In this document: piece after piece, positions 1 through 6,041 of the stretch
Position numbering within the stretch: position 1 is the first letter of the stretch
Layout of the letters: every line of letters starts with the position of its first letter
Source of the DNA: REEP01 sp964603915
GTDB taxonomy: Bacteria; Pseudomonadota; Alphaproteobacteria; Rhodospirillales; Defluviicoccaceae
DNA length: 10,336 nt
NCBI GenBank assembly: GCA_964603915.1
Contig: CAZRWU010000119.1
Coordinates: forward strand, 1 to 10,336
Reading direction: 5' to 3'
Translations under genes and position numbers: made by a program
The notes under the pieces: model-generated
The model's input: the letters and a program-made list of their open reading frames with translations, nothing else
Told to the model about the DNA's origin: nothing
Database searches by the model: none

Positions 1-87
1 ACCGGGCGCGGCGGATTTGCTGATTCCGCAGGCGGAAGGTCCCTGGGCATTCTTCAATCCATGCAACCGTGGACAGACTGAAGGCTG

Positions 88-846
88 CTAGCCGGGTTGC
101 GCTCCGTTCCACCAGCTTCGCACGCGGTCCCATTGGCGCGCCAGCCAGCCTGCTTCTGCCGCCACGGAGTCCTTTTCGGCAGCGGAGGACGAGTCGTCTC
201 CGGGCGCTGAAGCCGGCTCTGGTTCTCCTTCGGAGGCCAACTGCTGCTCGATGACCTTTTGGAACTCTTCGAAGCTTCTCGCGCCGACAATTTTCTGGCT
301 GTTGATGACGAACGTCGGCGTCGACGTGATGTTGTATTCGCTGCGCGCCGCCTCGGCCCGTTGCTGAATCGCCTGAAGAAGCTCCTGATTGTTCAGGCAC
401 TCCTGGAATGCCGTCGGCGAGAGGCCGGCAAACCGCGACAGCCGTTCCAACTCCTTTGCCGGCTCGGGGCTACGCGCCCAGGTGGCTTGGCTGCGGAACA
501 ACGCTTCCAGCAGTCCGAAATAACGTTCCGGGCCCGCGCAATGCGGCAACATCGCCGCCGCCATGGCCAAAGGATCCAAGGGAAAATCACGATAAACAAG
601 ACGCACCTTACCGGGGGTAACGTATTGCTCCTTGATTTTCGGCAACGTCTCGGTGTGGAACTCGGCGCAATGCGGGCACGTCAGCGAAGAGAACTCGATC
701 ATTGTGACCGGCGCATCTTCGGCGCCGAGAACCCGCTCATCCAACACGACATCGCTGCTCCGCGCCGCGGTTGGCGCACCCAGAGCAAGAAGAAGAACCA
801 GTCCCATGACCTGTATCAGACGATGCACGGAATCCTCGCTTTGCAT
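88..846 (-). CDS. DsbA-family periplasmic thiol:disulfide oxidoreductase
   Basis: The 252-residue product starts with a short polar stretch, a hydrophobic segment (about residues 11-25) and a small-residue region, as expected for Sec export. A thioredoxin-fold DsbA domain follows, with the redox motif CPHC at residues 57-60 and the cis-proline loop TPTF near 176-179 (cis-Pro 177). Two further cysteines at 103 and 150 could form a second, structural disulfide, as known for some alphaproteobacterial DsbA proteins. Its expected role is to oxidise or shuffle disulfides in exported proteins. The start is the ATG at 844-846, which opens directly onto the signal sequence; longer in-frame forms would put a charged stretch before it. 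About 48 residues after the fold are unusual: acidic and Ser/Ala-rich, then a Trp/Arg-rich end. The gene lies downstream of the DUF721 gene on the same strand, but with a 164-bp gap and its own likely promoter. DsbA versus a DsbC/DsbG-like role is not settled by sequence alone. Confidence 0.9.
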   Translation of the reverse strand: MQSEDSVHRLIQVMGLVLLLALGAPTAARSSDVVLDERVLGAEDAPVTMIEFSSLTCPHCAEFHTETLPKIKEQYVTPGKVRLVYRDFPLDPLAMAAAMLPHCAGPERYFGLLEALFRSQATWARSPEPAKELERLSRFAGLSPTAFQECLNNQELLQAIQQRAEAARSEYNITSTPTFVINSQKIVGARSFEEFQKVIEQQLASEGEPEPASAPGDDSSSAAEKDSVAAEAGWLARQWDRVRSWWNGAQPG

Positions 847-877
847 ATTACTTCGGATGATAACAGGATGCTGGGCA

Positions 878-907
878 ACTATAAGCGAGGCAAATCGCCG
901 ACGGCAA
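878..907 (-). promoter_or_regulatory. Probable promoter of the dsbA-like gene
   Basis: On the minus strand a -35 box TTGCCG (902-907) is followed after 18 bp by TATAGT (878-883, five of six matches to TATAAT). Transcription would begin near 871, giving a leader of about 25 bases before the ATG at 846. The same -35 hexamer occurs in the proposed apt promoter. The -35 box overlaps the edge of the 19-bp tandem duplication. Called from pattern only. Confidence 0.4.
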
Positions 908-946
908 GCACTGGCCCTTTTTACAAGCACTGGCCCTTTTTACAAG
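905..946. repeat. 19-bp tandem duplication upstream of the dsbA-like gene
   Basis: Two exact head-to-tail copies of a 19-bp unit occupy 905-923 and 924-942, followed by the first four bases of a third copy (943-946). The core of each unit is a G/C-rich hexamer followed by five T and an A (plus strand). It lies in the 164-bp gap between the DUF721 and dsbA-like genes, directly upstream of and touching the proposed -35 box. It may be a simple slippage duplication or a doubled regulator site. Confidence 0.9.
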
Positions 947-1010
947 TGGCTGACCGTCTTCATCGGGGCCGCTGGCATACAAACGATTTGAACGCGCAGC
1001 ATGAGCCGGT

Positions 1011-1475
1011 TCATCGCTGGCGCTCCCGGCCCATAACGCAACGGCCCAGACTTTCAAGAGCTTGGGCCAGATCGGGATCGTCGATTGCAGCCAGCGCGTT
1101 GGCGATCCGATCTTCTTGCGTCGGCGTGAGCGGGCGCAAATTGACGCGGACGCGTGGCCGCCGAGTCGGAACGGGACCGTGGAGAAGCTGTATCCGGCTG
1201 ACCGCAGGGAAGCCAAAATAGCCATTGATTCGGTCAATCAACTGGGGCTGGACATGCTGGAGTTCCACGGCAAGGCCGCTGCTGCCGACGCGCAACTTCA
1301 AGGTTCCATCACTGTGCTTGCGTGGCGGAAAGACAATCCGCTCCGGCACGGTATGCGCCGCCAGTCGTTCGCCGACGATGGCGGCCCACTCCGTAACCAC
1401 GACGCCATTGGTGAATCCACGCCGTCGAAATAACGGGGTCGTCAGCTTGCCGAGAGGGGCCGCCACAACTCGCAT
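1011..1475 (-). CDS. DUF721 (DciA-like) family protein
   Basis: The product has the alphaproteobacterial DUF721 pattern: an N-terminal stretch ending RRRGF, then TEWAAIVGERLAAHT, PERIVFP, a strand region GTLKLRV, and ELQHVQPQLIDRINGYFGF. The DUF721 domain is shared with DciA, which loads or assists the replicative helicase DnaB in bacteria lacking DnaC; whether this shorter protein does so is unknown. The open frame continues upstream to an ATG at 1535, but I prefer the ATG at 1473-1475 (154 residues). The upstream ATG lies inside a good -10 box on the same strand, the shorter form has the usual spacing to RGF, and a GGCGGAA-like site lies about 9 bases before it. The C-terminal part after about residue 105 is basic and proline-containing, then helical. 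It is divergent from mutY and upstream of the dsbA-like gene, a conserved alphaproteobacterial neighbourhood. Confidence 0.85.
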   Translation of the reverse strand: MRVVAAPLGKLTTPLFRRRGFTNGVVVTEWAAIVGERLAAHTVPERIVFPPRKHSDGTLKLRVGSSGLAVELQHVQPQLIDRINGYFGFPAVSRIQLLHGPVPTRRPRVRVNLRPLTPTQEDRIANALAAIDDPDLAQALESLGRCVMGRERQR

Positions 1476-1513
1476 GTTGTTTGTTCCGCCGCCGACGGAT
1501 ACGTCTTGTTTTT

Positions 1514-1540
1514 TTGTCGTCAACATTGACATCATATGGT
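1514..1540 (+). promoter_or_regulatory. Possible promoter of mutY, overlapping the divergent one
   Basis: On the plus strand TTGTCG (1514-1519) is followed after 15 bp by TATGGT (1535-1540). The short spacer makes this weaker than its partner. A perfect TTGACA also lies at 1526-1531, but no good -10 box is found 16-18 bp downstream of it. If correct, RNA would start near 1547, about 20 bases before the preferred mutY ATG at 1566. Confidence 0.25.
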
Positions 1541-1559
1541 TGTGCCATCACGAAAACAA
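1531..1559 (-). promoter_or_regulatory. Promoter of the DUF721 gene
   Basis: On the minus strand TTGTTT (1554-1559) and TATGAT (1531-1536, five of six matches to TATAAT) are separated by exactly 17 bp in an A/T-rich stretch of an otherwise GC-rich region. Transcription would start near 1524, leaving about 50 bases of leader before the ATG at 1475. It would exclude the longer DUF721 start at 1535, which lies within the -10 box. Confidence 0.5.
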
Positions 1560-1565
1560 TCGGTA

Positions 1566-2738
1566 ATGAACACAAAAAATCCTGCACATTGGCGAAATGA
1601 TACAAAAACCCTGCCGTGTCTGCAGGGGCGGCTGCTTGCTTGGTATGATAAAAACAGGCGGGTGCTGCCCTGGCGCGCCGGGCCCGGAATTGAACCCGAT
1701 CCTTACCATGTATGGTTGAGCGAAATTATGCTTCAACAAACGACAGTCGCTGTCGTGGAGCAATACTTTGAGAAGTTCGTTCGTCGATGGCCGCGCATTG
1801 AAGATCTAGCCGCCGCTGACTTGGATGAAGTGTTGCTGGCGTGGGAGGGCCTTGGCTACTACGCTCGGGCGCGCAATCTTCATGCCTGCGCCCAGGTTGT
1901 TCGCGATGTCCACCGTGGCCAGTTTCCGCAAACCGAGAATTCCTTAAGGCAACTGCCGGGCGTCGGCGGTTATACAGCGGCGGCGATCGCCGCCATTGCG
2001 TTCGCGCGCCCCGCATCGCCGGTGGATGGCAACATCATGCGGATCATCGCGCGGCTCTTCGCGGTGGAGACGGAAATGCCGCGCGGCCGAGCGGCGATCC
2101 AGTCCCTGGCGCAGGAACTGACCCCCGCTGCGCGACCAGGAGACTTCGCGCAAGCGCTGATGGATCTCGGCGCGACGATCTGCAAACCACGACGACCGGA
2201 CTGCGGCAGGTGTCCGCTGCGGGCGATGTGCGCGGCCGCCGCCACGGGAAATCCTGAACGCTACCCGATCAAGGCGATAAAGAAACCACGGCCGCACTTG
2301 CATGGCACGGCCTTCTGGATTGCCGACGGGCAGGGAGCCGTCCTCTTGCGCCGCCGACCGAAGGCGGGATTGCTTGGCGGAATGATGGAAATTCCATCGA
2401 CGGAATGGCGGGCGCAGCCATGGCGACTTGACGAACTGCCCGATGCGGCCCCGGTTCAAACCCGGTGGCGACCGCTCCGCGGGACCGTCAGCCACGGCTT
2501 CACGCATTTCACCCTGGAGCTGTCGATCGTCACCGGAACAACCGCCGCCACACCGGCCGCCGGCTGTATCTGGTGGCAAGTCGATAACCTTGACCGACAG
2601 CCCCTGCCGACCCTCATGCGCAAGGCAGTCGCCCTTGCGCTCTCCAGTCTCGCGCTCTCGGGGCCGGGAGGGAGAGCGCCGTCGGACGGCGATGCGCGCG
2701 GCGGCCAGAGGGACATCCCAGGCTTGGAAGCCGTGTAA
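1566..2738 (+). CDS. mutY: A/G-specific adenine DNA glycosylase MutY
   Basis: MutY removes adenine mispaired with 8-oxoguanine, protecting DNA from oxidative G:C to T:A mutations. The 390-residue protein (numbered from ATG 1566) has the full signature: WLSEIMLQQT near 50-59 with catalytic Glu53, the helix-hairpin-helix LPGVGGYTAAAIA at 130-142, PVDGNIMR with catalytic Asp154, and a 4Fe-4S cluster motif C-x6-C-x2-C-x5-C at Cys 206, 213, 216 and 222. The C-terminal half is the NUDIX-like 8-oxoG recognition domain (from about 246), with an HGFTHF motif. A 10-codon-longer form from ATG 1536 is possible, but that codon overlaps proposed promoter elements. No clear ribosome site precedes either ATG. 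The last 25 or so residues are low-complexity (Gly/Arg/Asp). It is divergent from the DUF721 gene and converges on apt. Confidence 0.96.
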   Translation: MNTKNPAHWRNDTKTLPCLQGRLLAWYDKNRRVLPWRAGPGIEPDPYHVWLSEIMLQQTTVAVVEQYFEKFVRRWPRIEDLAAADLDEVLLAWEGLGYYARARNLHACAQVVRDVHRGQFPQTENSLRQLPGVGGYTAAAIAAIAFARPASPVDGNIMRIIARLFAVETEMPRGRAAIQSLAQELTPAARPGDFAQALMDLGATICKPRRPDCGRCPLRAMCAAAATGNPERYPIKAIKKPRPHLHGTAFWIADGQGAVLLRRRPKAGLLGGMMEIPSTEWRAQPWRLDELPDAAPVQTRWRPLRGTVSHGFTHFTLELSIVTGTTAATPAAGCIWWQVDNLDRQPLPTLMRKAVALALSSLALSGPGGRAPSDGDARGGQRDIPGLEAV

Positions 2739-2755
2739 CAGGCGATCGGCTTTTT
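2727..2755 (+). terminator. Likely intrinsic terminator of mutY, overlapping its stop codon
   Basis: AAGCCG (2728-2733) can pair with CGGCTT (2747-2752), with a G-T pair possible at the base of the stem. The stem runs directly into five T residues (2751-2755). The loop is 13 bases and includes the mutY stop codon TAA (2736-2738). The stem is short, so the call is moderate. The rest of the 116-bp convergent gap to apt holds a GC-rich imperfect inverted repeat (about 2815-2842) without a T run. Confidence 0.4.
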
Positions 2756-2854
2756 CTGCGCGTCATGGCGGAATGCGCCTGCCGCCGCCTTCCGATAGTC
2801 TCAGACCAACGCCGGCGCGGCGTGTCCTTCCCGACGCGCCGCCTTGATTGTTGC

Positions 2855-3370
2855 CTATTGATCGTAGGACACAAGGGAGCAGAACGGCACGTCGAGCCGA
2901 GAGCGACCGTTGAGAAAGGTCAACTCGATGATACAGCCGGCGCCAACCACCTCGGCGCCGACGCTTTTCAGCAATTGCACCGCCGCAACCATGGTTCCGC
3001 CCGTCGCGAGAAGGTCGTCGAGGATGAAAACCCGCTGCCCCGGCTGCACGGCATCGTCCTGAATTTCAAGAACGTCGGTACCGTATTCAAGCGCGTATTC
3101 GTGCGGAACGGTGCCGCCCGGCAACTTGCCGCGCTTACGGATCATGAGAAAGCCCAGGCCCAGCTTAAGGGCAAGAGGAGCCGCGACGAGGAATCCTCGG
3201 GACTCGATCCCGGCCAGCATGTCGGCCGGGTGCCGGCTTACCGCCTTGGCGAGACGCCCCATCGCCACCGACCATGCGTCCGGATGAGCGAGCAACGTGG
3301 AAATGTCATAAAAAAGAATGCCTGGCTTGGGAAAATCCGGAATGGTCCGGATATGGTCTTTGATATCCAT
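2855..3370 (-). CDS. apt: Adenine phosphoribosyltransferase
   Basis: This cytoplasmic purine-salvage enzyme converts adenine and PRPP to AMP and pyrophosphate. The 171-residue product has the usual Apt length and landmarks: PDFPKPGILFYDI near 11-23, the GIESRGF loop at 54-60, the RKRGKLPG segment at 78-85 and the PRPP-binding motif VFILDDLLATGGT at 114-126 with its acidic pair Asp118-Asp119. The start is ATG at 3368-3370, which gives the typical MDIKDHIRTIPDFP opening; the ribosome site is weak. It is a single gene facing mutY and divergent from the RpiR-type regulator. A likely promoter lies about 40 bases upstream of the coding start. Nothing suggests it belongs to the transporter module. 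Confidence 0.96.
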   Translation of the reverse strand: MDIKDHIRTIPDFPKPGILFYDISTLLAHPDAWSVAMGRLAKAVSRHPADMLAGIESRGFLVAAPLALKLGLGFLMIRKRGKLPGGTVPHEYALEYGTDVLEIQDDAVQPGQRVFILDDLLATGGTMVAAVQLLKSVGAEVVGAGCIIELTFLNGRSRLDVPFCSLVSYDQ

Positions 3371-3416
3371 ACTATTTCATGTCCAGTTGCTGGGGCGGTG
3401 TCGCGTCAACAATACG

Positions 3417-3445
3417 GTCATAGTCTGGCCGACCGACACCGGCAA
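3417..3445 (-). promoter_or_regulatory. Probable apt promoter
   Basis: On the minus strand TTGCCG (3440-3445) and TATGAC (3417-3422, four of six matches) are 17 bp apart. Transcription would start near 3410, about 40 bases before the apt ATG. The -35 hexamer equals that proposed for the dsbA-like gene, which slightly raises confidence in both. Confidence 0.4.
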
Positions 3446-3530
3446 TCACGAGTAACGCGTTTTGGTGACAAGGCCGTTTCTAGGGCCACAACAGGGGTAG
3501 TTTCTCATCAGTTGGTTGCATCGTTCGTGG

Positions 3531-3558
3531 CAGATGACGGCAAGCGACGGTTCATCTG
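3531..3558. promoter_or_regulatory. Inverted repeat, candidate operator for the RpiR-type regulator
   Basis: CAGATGA (3531-3537) and TCATCTG (3552-3558) form a perfect 7-bp inverted repeat with a 14-base spacer, so half-site centres are 21 bp apart, two turns of the helix. It overlaps a direct repeat of ATCTGTT (3554-3560 and 3568-3574). A weak promoter-like pair, TTGCCA (3573-3578) and TCTACC (3595-3600), lies just downstream, about 35-60 bases before the regulator start. This would suit autoregulation of the module. The role is inferred from position and symmetry. Confidence 0.35.
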
Positions 3559-3636
3559 TTTTATTTTATCTGTTGCCAGCCGACGCGTCCGCTGTCTACC
3601 ATCAGGCATGGCGAACGCGATTGGGAAGCGTTGACG

Positions 3637-4560
3637 GTGGAGTTCGCGGCTGTCGTACAGCGGGTCACCGACATTTTCTCCGGCCTTAGCCCGGAACTGC
3701 GGCGCGCGGCACGGATCGTTCTCGATCGTCCTGATGATGTCGCACTGTCCTCGATGCGTGGATTCGCCCGCGACGCAGGCCTCCAGCCAGCAACGATGGT
3801 GCGTCTCGCCCGGGCGGCGGGTTTTTCCGGATACGAAGAATTTCGCGAACCCTTTCGACACCGCCTTCGCAATCGCCAGCTGGATTATGTCGATCGCGCA
3901 CGCGCCATTCAGTCACGCGGCGAAGGGAATGGCGTACACCAGCTTCTCGCTGAAGTCCAGGCGGCCACTGATAGGAACGTGAGGGCGACGTTCGCTGCGA
4001 GCGACGCCGGCGCGTTCAGCAGCGCCGCGGAAGCTCTAGCCAGGAGTCGGCGTGTCTTCGTGGTTGGCCTGCGCAGCTGTTATCCCATCGCCTTCTCTTT
4101 TCACTACGCCTATCGCATGTTCCGCGACGATGTCCGGCTTCTCGACGGTCGCGGCGGCACCTTCAGCGACGGTCTGCGAGACATCGGCGCCGACGACGCG
4201 ATGTTCGCCGTGAGCATCGAGCCCTATACCGCAGAGACGGTTCATGCGGTCACACACGCCAAGGCGTGCGGCGCAGCCGTGGTCGCCTTGACAGACACGC
4301 GGTTATCTCCGCTTGCGACAAAGGCGGATCACGTGCTGCTTGCCCGATGCGAGGGACCCACGTTTTTCGGCTCGTTCGGCGGAGCGATGGCCGTTTCCGA
4401 GGCCCTTGTCGTTGTTCTCGTGGCTAACGCCGGTGAAGAGGCGCTGCGGGCGATCGAGCGGAGCGAAAATCAGCTTGCGGCTTTTGCAGTCTATGCAGAA
4501 GATGATCAGCGCCCTCAGCGCAAGATGGAAGCATCAGGCGCAGGCGACAGAGCGTCGTGA
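3637..4560 (+). CDS. MurR/RpiR-family transcriptional regulator (HTH plus SIS domain)
   Basis: The 307-residue protein has the two-part RpiR layout. An N-terminal HTH_6 domain (about 1-78) contains SPELRRAARIVLDRPDDVA and the recognition-helix region GLQPATMVRLARAAGFSGYEEFR. A C-terminal SIS domain (about 125-265) contains VFVVGLRSCYPIAF, DGRGGTFSDGLRDIG, VVALTDTRLSPLA and ADHVLLAR. SIS domains of this family bind sugar phosphates or related metabolites that switch DNA binding. I chose GTG 3637 because GGGAAG (3623-3628) lies 8 bases upstream; TTG 3631 in the same frame is the alternative and would leave only 2 bases. The stop overlaps the start of the aminotransferase by four bases (GTGA), so the two are almost certainly cotranscribed and probably translationally coupled. 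It likely controls the downstream module and itself; the effector is unknown. Confidence 0.9.
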   Translation: MEFAAVVQRVTDIFSGLSPELRRAARIVLDRPDDVALSSMRGFARDAGLQPATMVRLARAAGFSGYEEFREPFRHRLRNRQLDYVDRARAIQSRGEGNGVHQLLAEVQAATDRNVRATFAASDAGAFSSAAEALARSRRVFVVGLRSCYPIAFSFHYAYRMFRDDVRLLDGRGGTFSDGLRDIGADDAMFAVSIEPYTAETVHAVTHAKACGAAVVALTDTRLSPLATKADHVLLARCEGPTFFGSFGGAMAVSEALVVVLVANAGEEALRAIERSENQLAAFAVYAEDDQRPQRKMEASGAGDRAS

Positions 4561-5918
4561 ACGAAACGATCTCCACCGGCAACGCGTCTCATGTCTTCCA
4601 TCGGCAACTGCGCACCACGCTGCCGAAGGCGATAAAGGGCAACGGCATCTATATCATCGACAGCGAAGGCAAACGCTACCTCGATGCGTCCGGCGGCGCG
4701 GCCGTTTCCTGCCTTGGCCACAGCGATCCCGATGTGCGCGCGGCGATCATCGAGCAGGTGGAGCGTCTGGCCTTCGCTCACACGGCTTTTTTCACCTCCG
4801 AAGCGGCCGAGGCGCTGGCGGATCTTTTGATCGGAAACGCCCCGCCCGGCCTCGGCTGGGTTTACTTCGTGTCTGGCGGTTCGGAAGCAATCGAGGCGGC
4901 GCTCAAAATGGCCCGCCAGTATTTCGTCGAGATCGGCGAACCGGCACGGCACCGCTTCATCGCGCGCCGTCAAAGCTACCACGGCAATACGTTGGGCGCC
5001 TTGGCCGTTGGCGGCAATCTGCCTCGGCGCGCGCTTTACGAGCCGTTGCTGAAGGATGTGACGCACATCGCGCCCTGCTATGCCTATCGCGGCATGGAGC
5101 CGGGTGAAACGGAAGAGTCATTCGGGCGCCGTGTCGCCGACGAACTTGAAGCCGCGATCGTGCGGCTCGGGCCAGAGACGGTCGCCGCTTTTGTCGCCGA
5201 GACTGTTGTCGGAGCCACGGCCGGCGTGGTTCCGCCGACGCCAGGATACTTCACGCGCATCCGGGAAATTTGCGATCGCTATGGCGTGCTTCTGATCCTC
5301 GACGAAGTGATGAGCGGCGCTGGCCGGACCGGAACGCTCCACGCTTGCGAGCAGGACGACGTCGTCCCGGATCTCCTCTGTCTCGCCAAAGGCCTCGGCG
5401 CCGGTTATCAGCCGATCGGCGCGGTGCTTGTTGCGAGCCACATATTGCAGGCCTTTCGCGTCGGCACGGGGGCCTTCGAGCATGGCCATACTTATATGGG
5501 TCATCCCACTGCTTGCGCCGCCGCACTCGCCGTGCAGAAGGTTATTCGTGACCGTAACCTTCTCGCCAACGTCCGTCGTCAAGGAGAAGTATTGAGCGAT
5601 GCGCTGCACGCGGCGTTCGACCGGCACCCTTACGTCGGTGATATCCGCGGTCGCGGGCTGTTCCGCGGCATCGAACTGGTTGCCGACCGGAATACGAAGG
5701 CGCCTTTCGACCCTGCTGTCAAGCTCCACGCGAGGATCAAGGCCGAAGGAATGCGGCGCGGGCTGATCTGCTATCCGGCTGGAGGAACAGCCGACGGCCG
5801 CAGTGGCGATCATGTGCTGCTGGCGCCCCCGTTCATCGTGACAGAAACGGATATCGCGGACATCGTCGGCCGACTGCATGAGGCTATCGATGCCGCCATC
5901 GGCAGCGTTGCGCCGTGA
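4557..5918 (+). CDS. Class III (omega-type) PLP-dependent aminotransferase
   Basis: The 453-residue protein follows the class III aminotransferase (fold type I) plan: YLDASGGAAVSCLGH near 41-55, the phosphate-cup segment VSGGSEA at 105-111, QSYHGNT at 139-145 with Tyr141 stacking on the cofactor, DEVMSGAGRTG with Asp249 contacting the pyridine nitrogen, the PLP-binding lysine K278 in LAKGLGAGYQPIGA, and a C-terminal GRGLFRGIELV segment near 365-375. It resembles proteins annotated as 'aspartate aminotransferase family', a loose label; members of class III use omega-amino acids, taurine, diamines or similar, so the substrate is open. In the segment AFVAETVVGATAG (211-223) a Thr stands where relatives I recall have Pro. 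It starts at GTG 4557 within the regulator's stop and ends 123 bp before the binding-protein gene. Probably it transaminates the imported compound. Confidence 0.92.
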   Translation: MNETISTGNASHVFHRQLRTTLPKAIKGNGIYIIDSEGKRYLDASGGAAVSCLGHSDPDVRAAIIEQVERLAFAHTAFFTSEAAEALADLLIGNAPPGLGWVYFVSGGSEAIEAALKMARQYFVEIGEPARHRFIARRQSYHGNTLGALAVGGNLPRRALYEPLLKDVTHIAPCYAYRGMEPGETEESFGRRVADELEAAIVRLGPETVAAFVAETVVGATAGVVPPTPGYFTRIREICDRYGVLLILDEVMSGAGRTGTLHACEQDDVVPDLLCLAKGLGAGYQPIGAVLVASHILQAFRVGTGAFEHGHTYMGHPTACAAALAVQKVIRDRNLLANVRRQGEVLSDALHAAFDRHPYVGDIRGRGLFRGIELVADRNTKAPFDPAVKLHARIKAEGMRRGLICYPAGGTADGRSGDHVLLAPPFIVTETDIADIVGRLHEAIDAAIGSVAP

Positions 5919-6041
5919 GATCACCAGTCAGGGCAGTCCAGAATGGCAGCGTAGAAACAATAAAACCGAGAATTCCCACAATAATTTTCTGAAAAAGAAG
6001 ATTTGTCTAAACAGCAAAAAGCAAATAGGAGGAATGACCTG
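5919..6041 (+). other. A/T-rich leader before the binding-protein gene
   Basis: This 123-bp gap is visibly richer in A and T than its surroundings, especially after 5950. It contains a small palindrome, TTTTC-T-GAAAA (5985-5995), and ends in a perfect AGGAGG (6027-6032), 9 bases before the ATG at 6042. No convincing -35/-10 pair, sigma-54 site or terminator is seen. A 5-bp hairpin (TGCCG 5891-5895 with CGGCA 5900-5904) lies inside the end of the aminotransferase gene without a T run. It looks like an unstructured, strongly translated leader that raises yield of the periplasmic protein over its neighbours. Confidence 0.45.

Noticed and set aside
1..50. Possible start of a minus-strand gene running off the left edge (ATG at 48-50, reading MPRDLPPAES)
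   Set aside because: Only 16 codons are visible, there is no good ribosome site, and it does not resemble the start of SMC, the gene often found next in this neighbourhood.
259..1221. Long plus-strand open frame of 320 codons
   Set aside because: It lies antisense to the dsbA-like and DUF721 genes, crosses their gap, has no family signature, and has the Arg-rich composition typical of an opposite-strand frame in GC-rich DNA.
2815..2842. GC-rich inverted repeat in the mutY-apt gap as a terminator for apt
   Set aside because: The arms need internal mismatches and there is no T run on either strand, so only a weak structure can be supported.
2765..3634. Plus-strand open frame of 289 codons across apt
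   Set aside because: It is antisense to a clear apt gene, runs on through the intergenic region and has no recognisable motif.
5944..5960. Sigma-54-like TGGCA element upstream of the receptor gene
   Set aside because: No GC element follows at the required spacing, so it does not fit the -24/-12 pattern.
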